The translations under genes and the position numbers were made by a program. From the NCBI RefSeq assembly GCF_017876755.1, contig NZ_JAGIOO010000001.1, positions 4,449,786-4,513,785 on the forward strand: DNA of 64,000 bases, given 5' to 3'. Shown in pieces: positions 1 to 8,292 of the stretch. The stretch is from Crossiella equi. Lineage in GTDB: Bacteria; Actinomycetota; Actinomycetes; Mycobacteriales; Pseudonocardiaceae. A model generated the notes under the pieces. It made no database searches. It was not told where the DNA came from and saw only the letters and a program-made list of their open reading frames with translations. Within the stretch, counting starts at the first letter, position 1, and every line of letters begins with the position of its first letter.

Positions 1-45
1 GCGCAGCCGAACTCCGTCGGCGCGGCCTACCGGGCGGCGACCTGA
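1..45 (+). CDS. 3' end of an upstream gene (partial)
   Basis: Frame 1 is open from the window edge to a TGA at 43-45 and would encode a C-terminal tail ending AYRAAT. It lies on the same strand as the following acetyltransferase. With only 14 residues visible no family can be named, and the open stretch could be chance. Confidence 0.3.
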   Translation, partial: AQPNSVGAAYRAAT

Positions 46-89
46 GAAATTGGGAGGCGCCGCGCCCGTCCCGGTCCTAGCCTCGGGGG

Positions 90-644
90 ATGCTGCGCGG
101 TGCCAACGTCGTCCTCCGCCCCTACACCAAGGCCGATGCCGCGGCCATGTACGAGGTCTTCCAGGACCCCGAAGCCCACATGCTCAGCTCCACGCTGCCC
201 TGGTACCCGATCCCGCCGGACGCCGCGCAGGCCCGGTTCGAGGAGATGAGGCACGACTGGGACAAGCCGCTGGCCAAGAACGTCCCGTTCGCCATCGAGC
301 TCGACGGTGAGCTGGCGGGTTCGTGCTCGCTGTGGGGCATCGACTACCACCATCGCAACGGCGAGATCGGCATCACCGTGCGGCCGGAGCACCGCGGCAA
401 GGGCGTGTCCACCGACGCGGTGCGCGTGCTCTGCCAGTACGCCTTCCGCAACCTCGGCCTGCACCGGGTCCGCCTGGTCACCGGCGTGCGCAACGTGCCG
501 ATGCAGCGCGCCGCCCTGGCCGCGGGCTTCACCGAGGAGGGCCGCCACCGCGAGGCGTGGTGGGAAGGCGACGGATTCTCCGACGACGTGCATTACGGTC
601 TGCTTGTCCACGAATGGCGGGCGCGCCAGGCCGCCACCAGCTGA
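90..644 (+). CDS. GNAT family N-acetyltransferase (RimJ/RimL type)
   Basis: A 184-residue cytoplasmic acetyltransferase, the usual length for RimJ/RimL-type GNAT enzymes, which move an acetyl group from acetyl-CoA to an amine such as a protein N-terminus or an antibiotic. The acetyl-CoA binding loop is visible as RPEHRGKGVSTDAV (about residues 93-106), followed by the typical AFRNLGLHRVRL and the NVPMQRAALAAGF segment seen in this subfamily. The start is ATG at 90. There is no ribosome binding site, but a TAGCCT hexamer at 78-83 ends six bases before it, so the message is probably leaderless. The acceptor cannot be predicted. The next gene begins 26 bases downstream on the same strand. Confidence 0.85.
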   Translation: MLRGANVVLRPYTKADAAAMYEVFQDPEAHMLSSTLPWYPIPPDAAQARFEEMRHDWDKPLAKNVPFAIELDGELAGSCSLWGIDYHHRNGEIGITVRPEHRGKGVSTDAVRVLCQYAFRNLGLHRVRLVTGVRNVPMQRAALAAGFTEEGRHREAWWEGDGFSDDVHYGLLVHEWRARQAATS

Positions 645-670
645 AGCGGCCCGGGGAAGGAGCTCGCTCC

Positions 671-2155
671 TTGCCCAACAACGAGTTCGGCGACTTCCAG
701 ACCCCGTTGCCGCTGGCCAGGGCGGTGCTGGCCACGCTGCCGCGCCGTGACTACCGGCGCGTGCTGGAACCCACGTGCGGCACCGGCACGTTCCTCCGGG
801 CCGCGGCCGAACTCGGTGTCCCGCAACGGTTCGGCGTGGAGATCCAGGCCGGGCACGCCGAGCTGGCCCGCGAGCACGGCCAGGTGTGGCAGCAGTGCGT
901 GTTCGACCTGCACCTGGGCCGGGACCTGCCCTGGTCGGCGGGTGGCGAGCTGCTCGTGCTGGGCAACCCGCCCTGGGTGACCATGGCCGACCTGACCCGG
1001 TTCGGCTCCACGAACGTGCCGGTGAAGTCGAACGTGCGCGGCCTGCCGGGCATCGCCGCGCGCACCGGTGAGTCCAACTTCGACGTGGCCGAGTACATCT
1101 GGCAGAAGCTGCTGGCCGAGCTCGCCGAGCACCGGCCGACCATCGCGCTGCTGTGCAAGACCCAGGTGGCCCGCAACCTGCTGCGGCACTGCGCCGAGCA
1201 CGCCGTCCCGGTCGCCGAGGCCACGCTGCGGCTGATCGACTCGCACCGCTGGTTCGGCGCCAACGTGGACGCGGGCCTGCTGACACTGCGCCTGGGCGAG
1301 CCCGCCGGGGAGCCCGAGTGCGCGCTGTACGGCGACCTGGACGCCGAGGTGCCGCTGCGCCGGTTCGGCCTGGTCGACGGCCGCCTGGTCGCCGACGTCG
1401 AGCTGTACGCGCGCACCGCGAAGGCCGACGGCACCTGCCCGGTGGAGTGGCGGCAGGGCATCAAGCACGACGCGACCGCGGTGATGGAGCTGCTGCCCGG
1501 CCCGCGCACCAAGGCGGGCAAGCGCGTGCGGGTCGAGGACGGGCACCTGCACCCGCTGCTGAAGAGCAGCGACCTCTTCCACGGCCACACCGCCACCGCC
1601 CGGCACCTGCTGGTGGTGCCGCAGCGGCACCTCGGGGACAACACCGCCGAGCTCGCCCGCACCGCGCCGAAGCTGTGGCGGTACCTGCTGGCCAACGCGG
1701 CCGCGCTGGACGGCCGCCGCTCGGCGATCTACCGGGGCCGCCCGCGCTTCTGCGTGTTCGGGGTCGGCGACTACGCGTTCGCGCCGTACAAGGTCGCGGT
1801 GTCCGGGATGTATAAGAAGGCCGAGTTCCGGTTGGTCGGGCCCATCGACGGCCGCCCGGCGGTGCTGGACGACACCTGCTACTTCCTCTCCTTCACCGAC
1901 CTGCCCGAGGCCGCGGTGGTCACCGCCCTGCTGCGCGGGCCCACCGCCGAGGCGCTGCTGTCCGCGCTGGTGTTCTGGGACGCCAAACGCCCGATCACCA
2001 AGAAGCTGCTCCAGCGGATCGACCTGGCCCACCTGCTCGCCACCGCCGACCACGCCGAGCTGGCCGCGACCGCCGCGGCGCTGGGCGAGGTGCCGGTGGG
2101 CGACACCCAGCGGGCCGTCGGTGCGCTGACGGCCCGCTGGGCCGGGCTCACCTGA
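671..2155 (+). CDS. Orphan N6-adenine-type SAM-dependent methyltransferase
   Basis: A 494-residue protein with the hallmarks of class I N6-adenine (or related amino) methyltransferases. It has an N-terminal FGDFQTP box (residues 6-12) as in type I/IIG restriction methylases, the SAM-binding motif I EPTCGTGT (33-40) and the catalytic motif IV NPPW (99-102). The C-terminal half contains GDYAFAPYKVAVSGMYKK and a DDTCYFLSF segment that would fit a target-recognition or substrate domain. No nuclease, helicase or specificity partner lies beside it. The TTG start at 671 is chosen because AAGGAG stands about nine bases upstream and the FGDFQTP box follows at once; the frame is open further upstream, but that part overlaps the acetyltransferase. 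The gene converges with the next one and overlaps it by 8 bp. DNA is the likely substrate, but RNA or protein is not excluded. Confidence 0.7.
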   Translation: MPNNEFGDFQTPLPLARAVLATLPRRDYRRVLEPTCGTGTFLRAAAELGVPQRFGVEIQAGHAELAREHGQVWQQCVFDLHLGRDLPWSAGGELLVLGNPPWVTMADLTRFGSTNVPVKSNVRGLPGIAARTGESNFDVAEYIWQKLLAELAEHRPTIALLCKTQVARNLLRHCAEHAVPVAEATLRLIDSHRWFGANVDAGLLTLRLGEPAGEPECALYGDLDAEVPLRRFGLVDGRLVADVELYARTAKADGTCPVEWRQGIKHDATAVMELLPGPRTKAGKRVRVEDGHLHPLLKSSDLFHGHTATARHLLVVPQRHLGDNTAELARTAPKLWRYLLANAAALDGRRSAIYRGRPRFCVFGVGDYAFAPYKVAVSGMYKKAEFRLVGPIDGRPAVLDDTCYFLSFTDLPEAAVVTALLRGPTAEALLSALVFWDAKRPITKKLLQRIDLAHLLATADHAELAATAAALGEVPVGDTQRAVGALTARWAGLT

Positions 2156-4856
2156 CCGCGACGGTCACCGAGTCGACCAGCATCGGCCGTCCGGGCACGG
2201 TCGCCGCCGTGGGCGCGCCCGGCAGCCTGCCGCCGACGGCCACGTTCAGGATCAGGAAGAACCCGTGGTCGGTGGCCTGCCGCCACACCGCCTCGCCCAC
2301 CTGGGAGCTCCGCCGCACGTGGACCTGCCTGCCGTCCACGTACCAGCGGAGCTCCCCCGCGCCCTGGTCCAGCTCGACCGCGTAGTCGTGGAACCCGCTG
2401 TTCGCCCCGGGTACCGGCAGCTCGCCGCCGCCCAGGCCACGCGGTTCGTCGCACGGGCCACCGGGCAGCGTGCCGCAGTGCAGGGTGCCGAACACGGACT
2501 CCCGGCCGTTGAGGGCCTCGACCACGTCGATCTCGCCCGCGCCCGGCCAGCCGCCGCCGTCCCGGCGCACCGCGTCGCCGAGCAGCCAGAACGCGGGCCA
2601 GTAGCCGGGTCCGCCGTCGGGCAGCCGGATGCGCGCGCTGACCCGCAGGGTGCCGCCCGCCGGGGCGCGGAAGTCGGTGCGCCGGGACTCCAGGCGGCCC
2701 GAGGTCCACTGGCCGTCGTGCAGCTGAGGGGTGATCGCCAGCACGCCCTGCCCGGTGCGGCGCACGTTGGCCGGGTCGGCGGTCATGGTCTCGATCTCGT
2801 CGGTGCCCCAGCGCGGGGCCGGGCAGCCGGGCGCGCACGTGCCGGTGGCGTGCTGCCAGTGCGCGGGGTCGGGCGCGCTGCCGTCCGGGCCGTCGAAGTC
2901 GTCGTGGAAGACCTGCTGCCACACCGGGGCCAGCAGGCCCTGTTCCTCCAGGACGCGTTCCACCCGGGGGCCGAGCAGCCCGGCGGCGGTGTTGGTCAGG
3001 TGCGAGTCGTCGCGGTAGAGCAGCACGCCCTGCCGCACCGCCGGGCAGCTGTCCCCGGGGCACAGCACCGCGTTCATGTCCACAGTGGACGCCCGCTCGG
3101 CGATCGGGTCCGGCCGCAGCGCGCTGCTCCTCGGGAACGCGCACGACTCCGGGTGCGCCGGCGCGGCCGAGACGCAGGCCGGGATGTCCTTGCCGGGCAA
3201 CGGGGTGTCCCGCAGGGAGACCACCGGCGCGACGATTCTGCGCAGCGACCGCTCCCAGGCCTGCGTGAGCAGCTCCGCGTCGGCGGTGTACTGGTTGAGC
3301 GAGCCGACGAACACCATCCTGGGTCGCAGCCCGCCGAGGGTGTCCAGGGTCTGCCGCCGCCAGGTGTCGCACTCGGTGTAGGCGCGGCCCAGGGTCGGGT
3401 TGTACACGGTGAGGTCGGGCAGCGGGCAGCCCTGCTTGACCAGCACGCGCACCGCCCAGCCGCGCCGCTGCGCGAGGTGCCGCACGGCCGGGAACCACTG
3501 CGAGGCGTGCGAGTCGCCGACCAGCACCACCTCGTCGGTGCCCTCGCCGAACCGGCATTCCGGCCCGGTGACGTCGGCGGGGAACAGCTCGCAGCCGGGC
3601 GTCGGCGGGGTGTCCGCGCGGGCCCGGTCCACCGAGGGGGTGAGGCCGGACGCGGGCGCGGTGAGCAGGTCGGGCCCGGTGACGGCGGCGGGCGGCAGGC
3701 TGCTGGCCAGCTCGGCGACCTGGCCGCGCATGCCGCGCTGGGCGTCGCTGCTGACCACGAGCCCGGCGGCGACCGGCAGCAGCACGGCGGTGACCCCGAT
3801 GGCCAGGCCGCGCACGGGCAGCGCGGAGATCGTGGCCGAGAACCGCACGGGCTGCTCGACAAGCCGGGCGGTGAGCCAGGCGGGCAGCGCGGCCCCGAGC
3901 ACCAGGGCCAGCTTGACCGGCCAGTCGAGCTGTCCGGCCACCGCCTCGGCGAACACCAGCACCGGCCAGTGCCACAGGTACCAGGCGAAGGACAGCCGTC
4001 CTGCGGCCCGCATGGGCGAGGTGGCCAGGAACCGCCCGATCCCCCTGTCCCCGGCCAGGACCAGCGCGGCCGCCCCGAACACCGGGACGAGCGCGGCGGT
4101 ACCGGGGAAGGCGGTGACGGAGTCGAACACGGCGGTGGACCAGGCGATCGCGGCCGCGCCCAGGACACCGAGCACCGCGGGCGCGCGGAACCAGGGCGCG
4201 GCGACGGCGGCGAGCGCACCGACCCCGAACTCCCACGCCCGCGCGGGGGATCCCATGTAGGCCAACGGTTCCGCACTGGCGGTCCACTGCACGGACAGCA
4301 CGAACGAGGCGGCGGCGAGCACGCCGATGACGGTGGCGATGGCGGGCACGGACCGCCGCACGAGCACGGCGACCCCGAGCAGCAGCGGCGCCCACACCAG
4401 GTAGAACTGCTCCTCAACGGCCAGCGACCAGAAGTGCAGCACGGGGCTGTGGTCGCGGGCGGCGGCGAGGTAGTCGGTCTGGTTGACGACGAACCGCCAG
4501 TTGGCGACGTTGAGCGCCCCGGCGAGCACGTCCACCGCGACGTCCCTGGCGCGCAGCGGGGGCAGCAGCAGCCAGCTGCCGAACGCGACGGCGAGCAGCA
4601 CCACGGCCGCCGAGGGCAGGATGCGCCGGGCCCGCCGGGCGTAGAACTCCTTGAGCGAGAACCCGCCCGCCCGCTGGATGTCCCCGAGCAGCAGCCCGGT
4701 GATGAGGAATCCGGAGATCACGAAGAAGACGTCCACACCGACGTACCCGCCGGTGAACCCGGGCACCCCGGCGTGGAAACCGAGCACGGTGAGCACGGCG
4801 ACCGCGCGCAGCCCCTCGATATCCCGCCGCTTGCCGGGCCGGTAGTCCACGCTCAC
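2148..4856 (-). CDS. Acyltransferase-3 / SGNH / GH16 fusion protein
   Basis: A 902-residue membrane protein with three domains. Residues 10-365 form an OafA/YrhL-type acyltransferase-3 domain with about ten membrane helices and the signature FWSLAVEEQFY (142-152), which carries acyl groups across the membrane. Residues 430-640 form an SGNH/GDSL domain with GDSH (447-450) and DDSH (616-619), expected to place acetyl on extracytoplasmic sugars. Residues 650-902 match glycoside hydrolase family 16, with the catalytic GEIDVVE (774-780; E775, D777, E780) and typical Trp-rich GYWPAFW. AT3-SGNH fusions are common; an added GH16 is not. The GTG start at 4856 overlaps the stop of the upstream synthase gene (GTGA), so the two are translationally coupled. 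Inference: it acetylates and trims the polymer made by its neighbours. Confidence 0.85.
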   Translation of the reverse strand: MSVDYRPGKRRDIEGLRAVAVLTVLGFHAGVPGFTGGYVGVDVFFVISGFLITGLLLGDIQRAGGFSLKEFYARRARRILPSAAVVLLAVAFGSWLLLPPLRARDVAVDVLAGALNVANWRFVVNQTDYLAAARDHSPVLHFWSLAVEEQFYLVWAPLLLGVAVLVRRSVPAIATVIGVLAAASFVLSVQWTASAEPLAYMGSPARAWEFGVGALAAVAAPWFRAPAVLGVLGAAAIAWSTAVFDSVTAFPGTAALVPVFGAAALVLAGDRGIGRFLATSPMRAAGRLSFAWYLWHWPVLVFAEAVAGQLDWPVKLALVLGAALPAWLTARLVEQPVRFSATISALPVRGLAIGVTAVLLPVAAGLVVSSDAQRGMRGQVAELASSLPPAAVTGPDLLTAPASGLTPSVDRARADTPPTPGCELFPADVTGPECRFGEGTDEVVLVGDSHASQWFPAVRHLAQRRGWAVRVLVKQGCPLPDLTVYNPTLGRAYTECDTWRRQTLDTLGGLRPRMVFVGSLNQYTADAELLTQAWERSLRRIVAPVVSLRDTPLPGKDIPACVSAAPAHPESCAFPRSSALRPDPIAERASTVDMNAVLCPGDSCPAVRQGVLLYRDDSHLTNTAAGLLGPRVERVLEEQGLLAPVWQQVFHDDFDGPDGSAPDPAHWQHATGTCAPGCPAPRWGTDEIETMTADPANVRRTGQGVLAITPQLHDGQWTSGRLESRRTDFRAPAGGTLRVSARIRLPDGGPGYWPAFWLLGDAVRRDGGGWPGAGEIDVVEALNGRESVFGTLHCGTLPGGPCDEPRGLGGGELPVPGANSGFHDYAVELDQGAGELRWYVDGRQVHVRRSSQVGEAVWRQATDHGFFLILNVAVGGRLPGAPTAATVPGRPMLVDSVTVAVR
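3078..3090. repeat. 13-bp palindrome GTCCACAGTGGAC, copy 1
   Basis: Exact copy inside the fusion-protein gene, read on the coding strand as STVD. The two bases upstream make ATGTCCACA, one mismatch from the DnaA box TTGTCCACA. Confidence 0.75.
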
Positions 4857-6511
4857 AGCGCACCGTCCACGGCCCCGGAGGCGAGCAGCCCGATGAAGCC
4901 GAGCGCGACCGTGATGGCCAGCAGCTCGGGCCAGCTGCGCCGGTACGCGGTCGCGGCCCACCGGTTCCCGGTCCCGATGTCCTGCCGCGCGAGCGCGCTG
5001 AGCAGCGGCAGCACCAGGTACGCCTGCACGACCAGGTACGCCCCGAGCGCCCAGTAGTCGGCCAGCCCGTACCGCGTGACCCCGACCGCGAACGCCACCC
5101 ACCCGGCCAGGGTGGTGGCGCCGAGCCACCCGAACGCGACCAGGCCGACCCGCCGGGCGAGCCCGCCCCGCCCCTGGCTGACCCCGGTGGGCACCCAGTT
5201 GGCGGCCCGTCCCCGCAGGGTGTGCACCACGGCGAACGCACTGGCGAACCCGACCAGCTGGTGCGCTCGGATGACGTGCATGCTCCACCGGGTCTTGGAC
5301 ACGGCGGGGATGAGCACGAGCCAGCTCCACACGGGCAGCAGGAACGGCAACACGTGCCAGGGCCGCACGTCCGCGGGCGCGAACACGAGCATGAGCAGCG
5401 GCGGCAGGGGCGAGGCGAACACGTTGACGGCGGTCAGCACGTAGCTGATGACCCCGTTCCAGTACGACAGCAACAACCCGCGCCCACCGCGCACGACCCC
5501 GCGGTCGGTGATGAGGTGCAGGTTCCCCATGGCCCACCGGTACTGCTGCGCGACGAACCCGGCCACGGTGTCGGGCGACAACCCCTTGGCCAGCAGCAGC
5601 GGGAGGTACTGCGTCCGAAATCCCTTGCCCAGCAAGGAAAGCCCGGTGTACATGTCCTCGGAGTGCTCCAGCGGCGCGAACCCGCCCACCGAGTCGATGG
5701 CACTCCGCCGGTACACGGCATTGCTGCCACAACAGATCGCGGCGTCATTGGCATCCCGCGAAGGCTGGATCCACCGGAAGAACCACTCCTGCGCGGCCCC
5801 GGCGGCCCGCTGCAACCAGTTCATGCCCGCATCGGTGTCGAAGCACTGGGGCGTCTGCACGATCCCGACGGACTCGTCGGCGAAGTAGGGCACGAGATGC
5901 CGGAGCATGTCGGCCCGAGGCGCGAAATCGGCGTCCAGGATGAGGATGAGCTCCCCGCGCGAGATCGTCAGCGCGTGGTTGAGGTTGCCAGCCTTCTTCA
6001 GGAACCCGCGATCAGGCCGCACGACGTACTCGAACCCGAACTCCCCGGCAAGCTCCCGAACCACCTCCCGGGCGGCGTCGTCCAACACCCACACCCGCAG
6101 CACCCCGTCCCACTCGAGACGGCTGACGTGCGTGTACGCGTTGCGCAGCACCTCCAGCGGCTCCCCGCAGGTGGGCAGGTACACGTCCACCGAGGGCACC
6201 CGGGCAGGCGCCCACACCCGAACCAGCAGATCGTGCTGCGCCCGGCTGACCCGCCGGGGATGGCGGCTGTCCAGCAACGACATGACGATGCCGACGACGT
6301 TGAGCACCAACACGACCAGGAACACCCACAACCAGGGTGTCCGCACGGAGAACTGGAACAGCGTGAGGCCAGTGAACACGAACGACAGCGAGGACAGGAC
6401 CAGCACCCACCGCCGCTGCGGTCCGAAGTACCAGTAGGCCTCCTCATCCGAGGGCGGCGAGGGCAGATGTGGTTGGACGACGGATGCGGACACAACAGTG
6501 CTGTGCGACAT
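4853..6511 (-). CDS. Processive family 2 glycosyltransferase (cellulose synthase-like)
   Basis: A 552-residue membrane glycosyltransferase of the cellulose/hyaluronan synthase type, which polymerises a nucleotide-sugar and passes the chain through the membrane. The required residues are visible: VLDD (143-145), DAD (193-195), the general-base ED in HSEDMYTG (285-286) and QQYRW (322-326, the QxxRW motif). Two helices precede the catalytic domain (about 35-82) and about five follow. No PilZ domain is seen, so there is no sign of direct c-di-GMP control. The start ATG at 6511 is preferred to in-frame codons further upstream because GGAAGAG lies just before it. Its stop overlaps the start of the fusion acyltransferase-hydrolase. 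The sugar polymerised cannot be read from the sequence. Confidence 0.85.
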   Translation of the reverse strand: MSHSTVVSASVVQPHLPSPPSDEEAYWYFGPQRRWVLVLSSLSFVFTGLTLFQFSVRTPWLWVFLVVLVLNVVGIVMSLLDSRHPRRVSRAQHDLLVRVWAPARVPSVDVYLPTCGEPLEVLRNAYTHVSRLEWDGVLRVWVLDDAAREVVRELAGEFGFEYVVRPDRGFLKKAGNLNHALTISRGELILILDADFAPRADMLRHLVPYFADESVGIVQTPQCFDTDAGMNWLQRAAGAAQEWFFRWIQPSRDANDAAICCGSNAVYRRSAIDSVGGFAPLEHSEDMYTGLSLLGKGFRTQYLPLLLAKGLSPDTVAGFVAQQYRWAMGNLHLITDRGVVRGGRGLLLSYWNGVISYVLTAVNVFASPLPPLLMLVFAPADVRPWHVLPFLLPVWSWLVLIPAVSKTRWSMHVIRAHQLVGFASAFAVVHTLRGRAANWVPTGVSQGRGGLARRVGLVAFGWLGATTLAGWVAFAVGVTRYGLADYWALGAYLVVQAYLVLPLLSALARQDIGTGNRWAATAYRRSWPELLAITVALGFIGLLASGAVDGAL

Positions 6512-6555
6512 GGTCTCTTCCAGGAGATGGCGGCGGCCCGATGGAGCCAGCTCCG

Positions 6556-6571
6556 AATGGTATAGACCATT
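6556..6571. promoter_or_regulatory. 16-bp AT-rich palindrome upstream of the glycosyltransferase
   Basis: AATGGT-ATAG-ACCATT is a perfect inverted repeat whose inner edge is 44 bases upstream of the synthase start codon. It includes TACCAT, a possible -10 on the minus strand. Its low GC content stands out from its surroundings and suggests an operator for a dimeric regulator. The regulator is not known. Confidence 0.45.
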
Positions 6572-6796
6572 GAACGATTCAGAAAGCCAGGCGAGAGTCC
6601 CGTGGGCGAGATCACCGGGCCGCTGACCTGCACTCACCCGTTCAGCCGAAGATCACGACGAGGTCTCGGGAAGTTCCTGATGTGGCGTAACGAGCGCACA
6701 CTCCGGTGATGGCCAGCACACCGGGCGAGCGCCTGTTCGAGCACAACGGCAAGCGGGCCGTGGTCGAGGCGGCCCGAGCCGCCCGCTGCTCGGCTC

Positions 6797-8233
6797 CTAG
6801 AACTGGTAGTACAGGAACGGCGAGAACGTCCCCGTCGCCACGAGGATCGCCGAGTACACCAGCCCGACCGTCATCACCACGATCCGCAGCGCGTTGGCCG
6901 GAGGCGTCCGCACGCTCTCCAGGTACGGCCCGGTGGGCTGCGCGGGCAGGAACACGACGACCAGGGCCAGCAGCAACAGCACCAGGCGCTGGTTGGTCAG
7001 CGCCGCGGCCACGCTGTCGGTGAGCCCACCGAAGTCGGGCAGGAACATGCTGCCCAGCATCGAGAACGCGTTGCCCAGGGTGGCCGACTTGAAGAACACC
7101 CAGCCGACCACGACCAGCAGCAGCGTCAGCGCCCGCCGACCGATCTGCGCCCGCGGCGTCGACGGGACGCGGTCCCAGTGGCGGGCGCGTTCGATCACCA
7201 GCAGCAGGCCGTGGTACAGGCCCCAGACCAGGTAGGTCCAGTTGGCGCCGTGCCAGAAGCCGGTCAGGACGAAGATGATCGCCAGGTTGCGGTAGGTCTT
7301 GGCCACGCCGTGGCGGTTGCCGCCCAGCGGGATGTAGACGTAGTCGCGGAACCAGCGGGACAGCGACATGTGCCAGCGGCGCCAGAACTCGGTGACCGTG
7401 ATCGAGGAGTAGGGGCGGGCGAAGTTCTCCGGGAGGCGGAAGCCCAGCATGCGGCCCAGGCCGATCGCCATGTCCGAGTAGCCGGAGAAGTCGAAGTAGA
7501 GCTGGAGCGTGAAGCCCAGGGCGCCCAGCCAGGCCACCGTGAAGGTCATCTTGTCCGGTGGGGTGGCGAAGCAGGCGTCGACCATGGGGGCCAGCGAGTC
7601 GGCGATCACCACCTTCTTGACCAGGCCCAGCGCGAAGCGCGGGAAGCCGCTGGCGATGTCGTCGAGGCGGTGCGTGCGCTCCTGCGGCAGCTGGTCGGAG
7701 ATCTCCCGGTACCGCACGATCGGACCGGCCGCGAGCTGCGGGAACATCGCGATGTAGGTCACGAAGCTCACCGGGTCGCGCAGCGCCGGGCGTTCGCCCC
7801 GGTAGATGTCCACCACGTAGGAGATGTGGTGGAAGGTGAAGAAGGAGATGCCGATGACCATCGCCAGGTGGGTCACCGGGAAGTCGCCGCCGAACAGCCT
7901 GGCCAGTGCCGCGAGCTGCTCGGTGGCGAAACCGAGGTACTTCCAGACCAGCAGGATGACCAGGTCGAAGCTGATCACGCCGATGATCAGGTACCGCCTG
8001 CGCTTGGCCAGTGCCGGGGTCTCCTCCGCCGCCGGTTCCAGCCACGGGCCCGCGAGGAAGTTGACCACGATGCACGCCAGCAGCAGCAACGTGGACGAGC
8101 CCGCGCCGGTGGCGTAGAAGACCAGGCTGGCCACCGCGACCACACCGTTGCGCCAGGTGCGCGGGAACACCAGCAGTGCCGCCAGCGTGAGCGGCATGAA
8201 GTACCACAGGAACAGCGGGCTGACGAAGGACAT
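6797..8233 (-). CDS. MBOAT family O-acyltransferase (AlgI/DltB-like)
   Basis: A 478-residue polytopic membrane protein of the MBOAT family. These enzymes take an acyl group from a cytoplasmic donor and pass it across the membrane for O-acetylation of alginate, cellulose or teichoic acid. The family block WRRWHMS (284-290) is followed by SRWFRDYVYIPLGG, and the catalytic histidine lies in GFWHGANW (His328). The length matches AlgI. The start ATG at 8233 is preceded by GAGG about five bases upstream, and TAGGGT on the minus strand further upstream could be a -10. AlgI-type proteins normally work with an SGNH partner (AlgJ/AlgX). The only SGNH domain nearby is in the fusion protein two genes downstream, which is therefore the likely partner. 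Confidence 0.9.
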   Translation of the reverse strand: MSFVSPLFLWYFMPLTLAALLVFPRTWRNGVVAVASLVFYATGAGSSTLLLLACIVVNFLAGPWLEPAAEETPALAKRRRYLIIGVISFDLVILLVWKYLGFATEQLAALARLFGGDFPVTHLAMVIGISFFTFHHISYVVDIYRGERPALRDPVSFVTYIAMFPQLAAGPIVRYREISDQLPQERTHRLDDIASGFPRFALGLVKKVVIADSLAPMVDACFATPPDKMTFTVAWLGALGFTLQLYFDFSGYSDMAIGLGRMLGFRLPENFARPYSSITVTEFWRRWHMSLSRWFRDYVYIPLGGNRHGVAKTYRNLAIIFVLTGFWHGANWTYLVWGLYHGLLLVIERARHWDRVPSTPRAQIGRRALTLLLVVVGWVFFKSATLGNAFSMLGSMFLPDFGGLTDSVAAALTNQRLVLLLLALVVVFLPAQPTGPYLESVRTPPANALRIVVMTVGLVYSAILVATGTFSPFLYYQF

Positions 8234-8292
8234 CTCTACCTCAGGTCACGGTGCAGCCCGCTGACCCTATCGGAGCAACGCTCCCCCGGTGG

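Noticed and set aside
2265-5057. Very long plus-strand open frame (930 codons) opposite the fusion protein and synthase
   Set aside because: It is rich in Gly, Arg, Pro, His and Glu with no domain or start signal. The minus strand encodes three recognisable domains, so this is a shadow of high-GC coding DNA.
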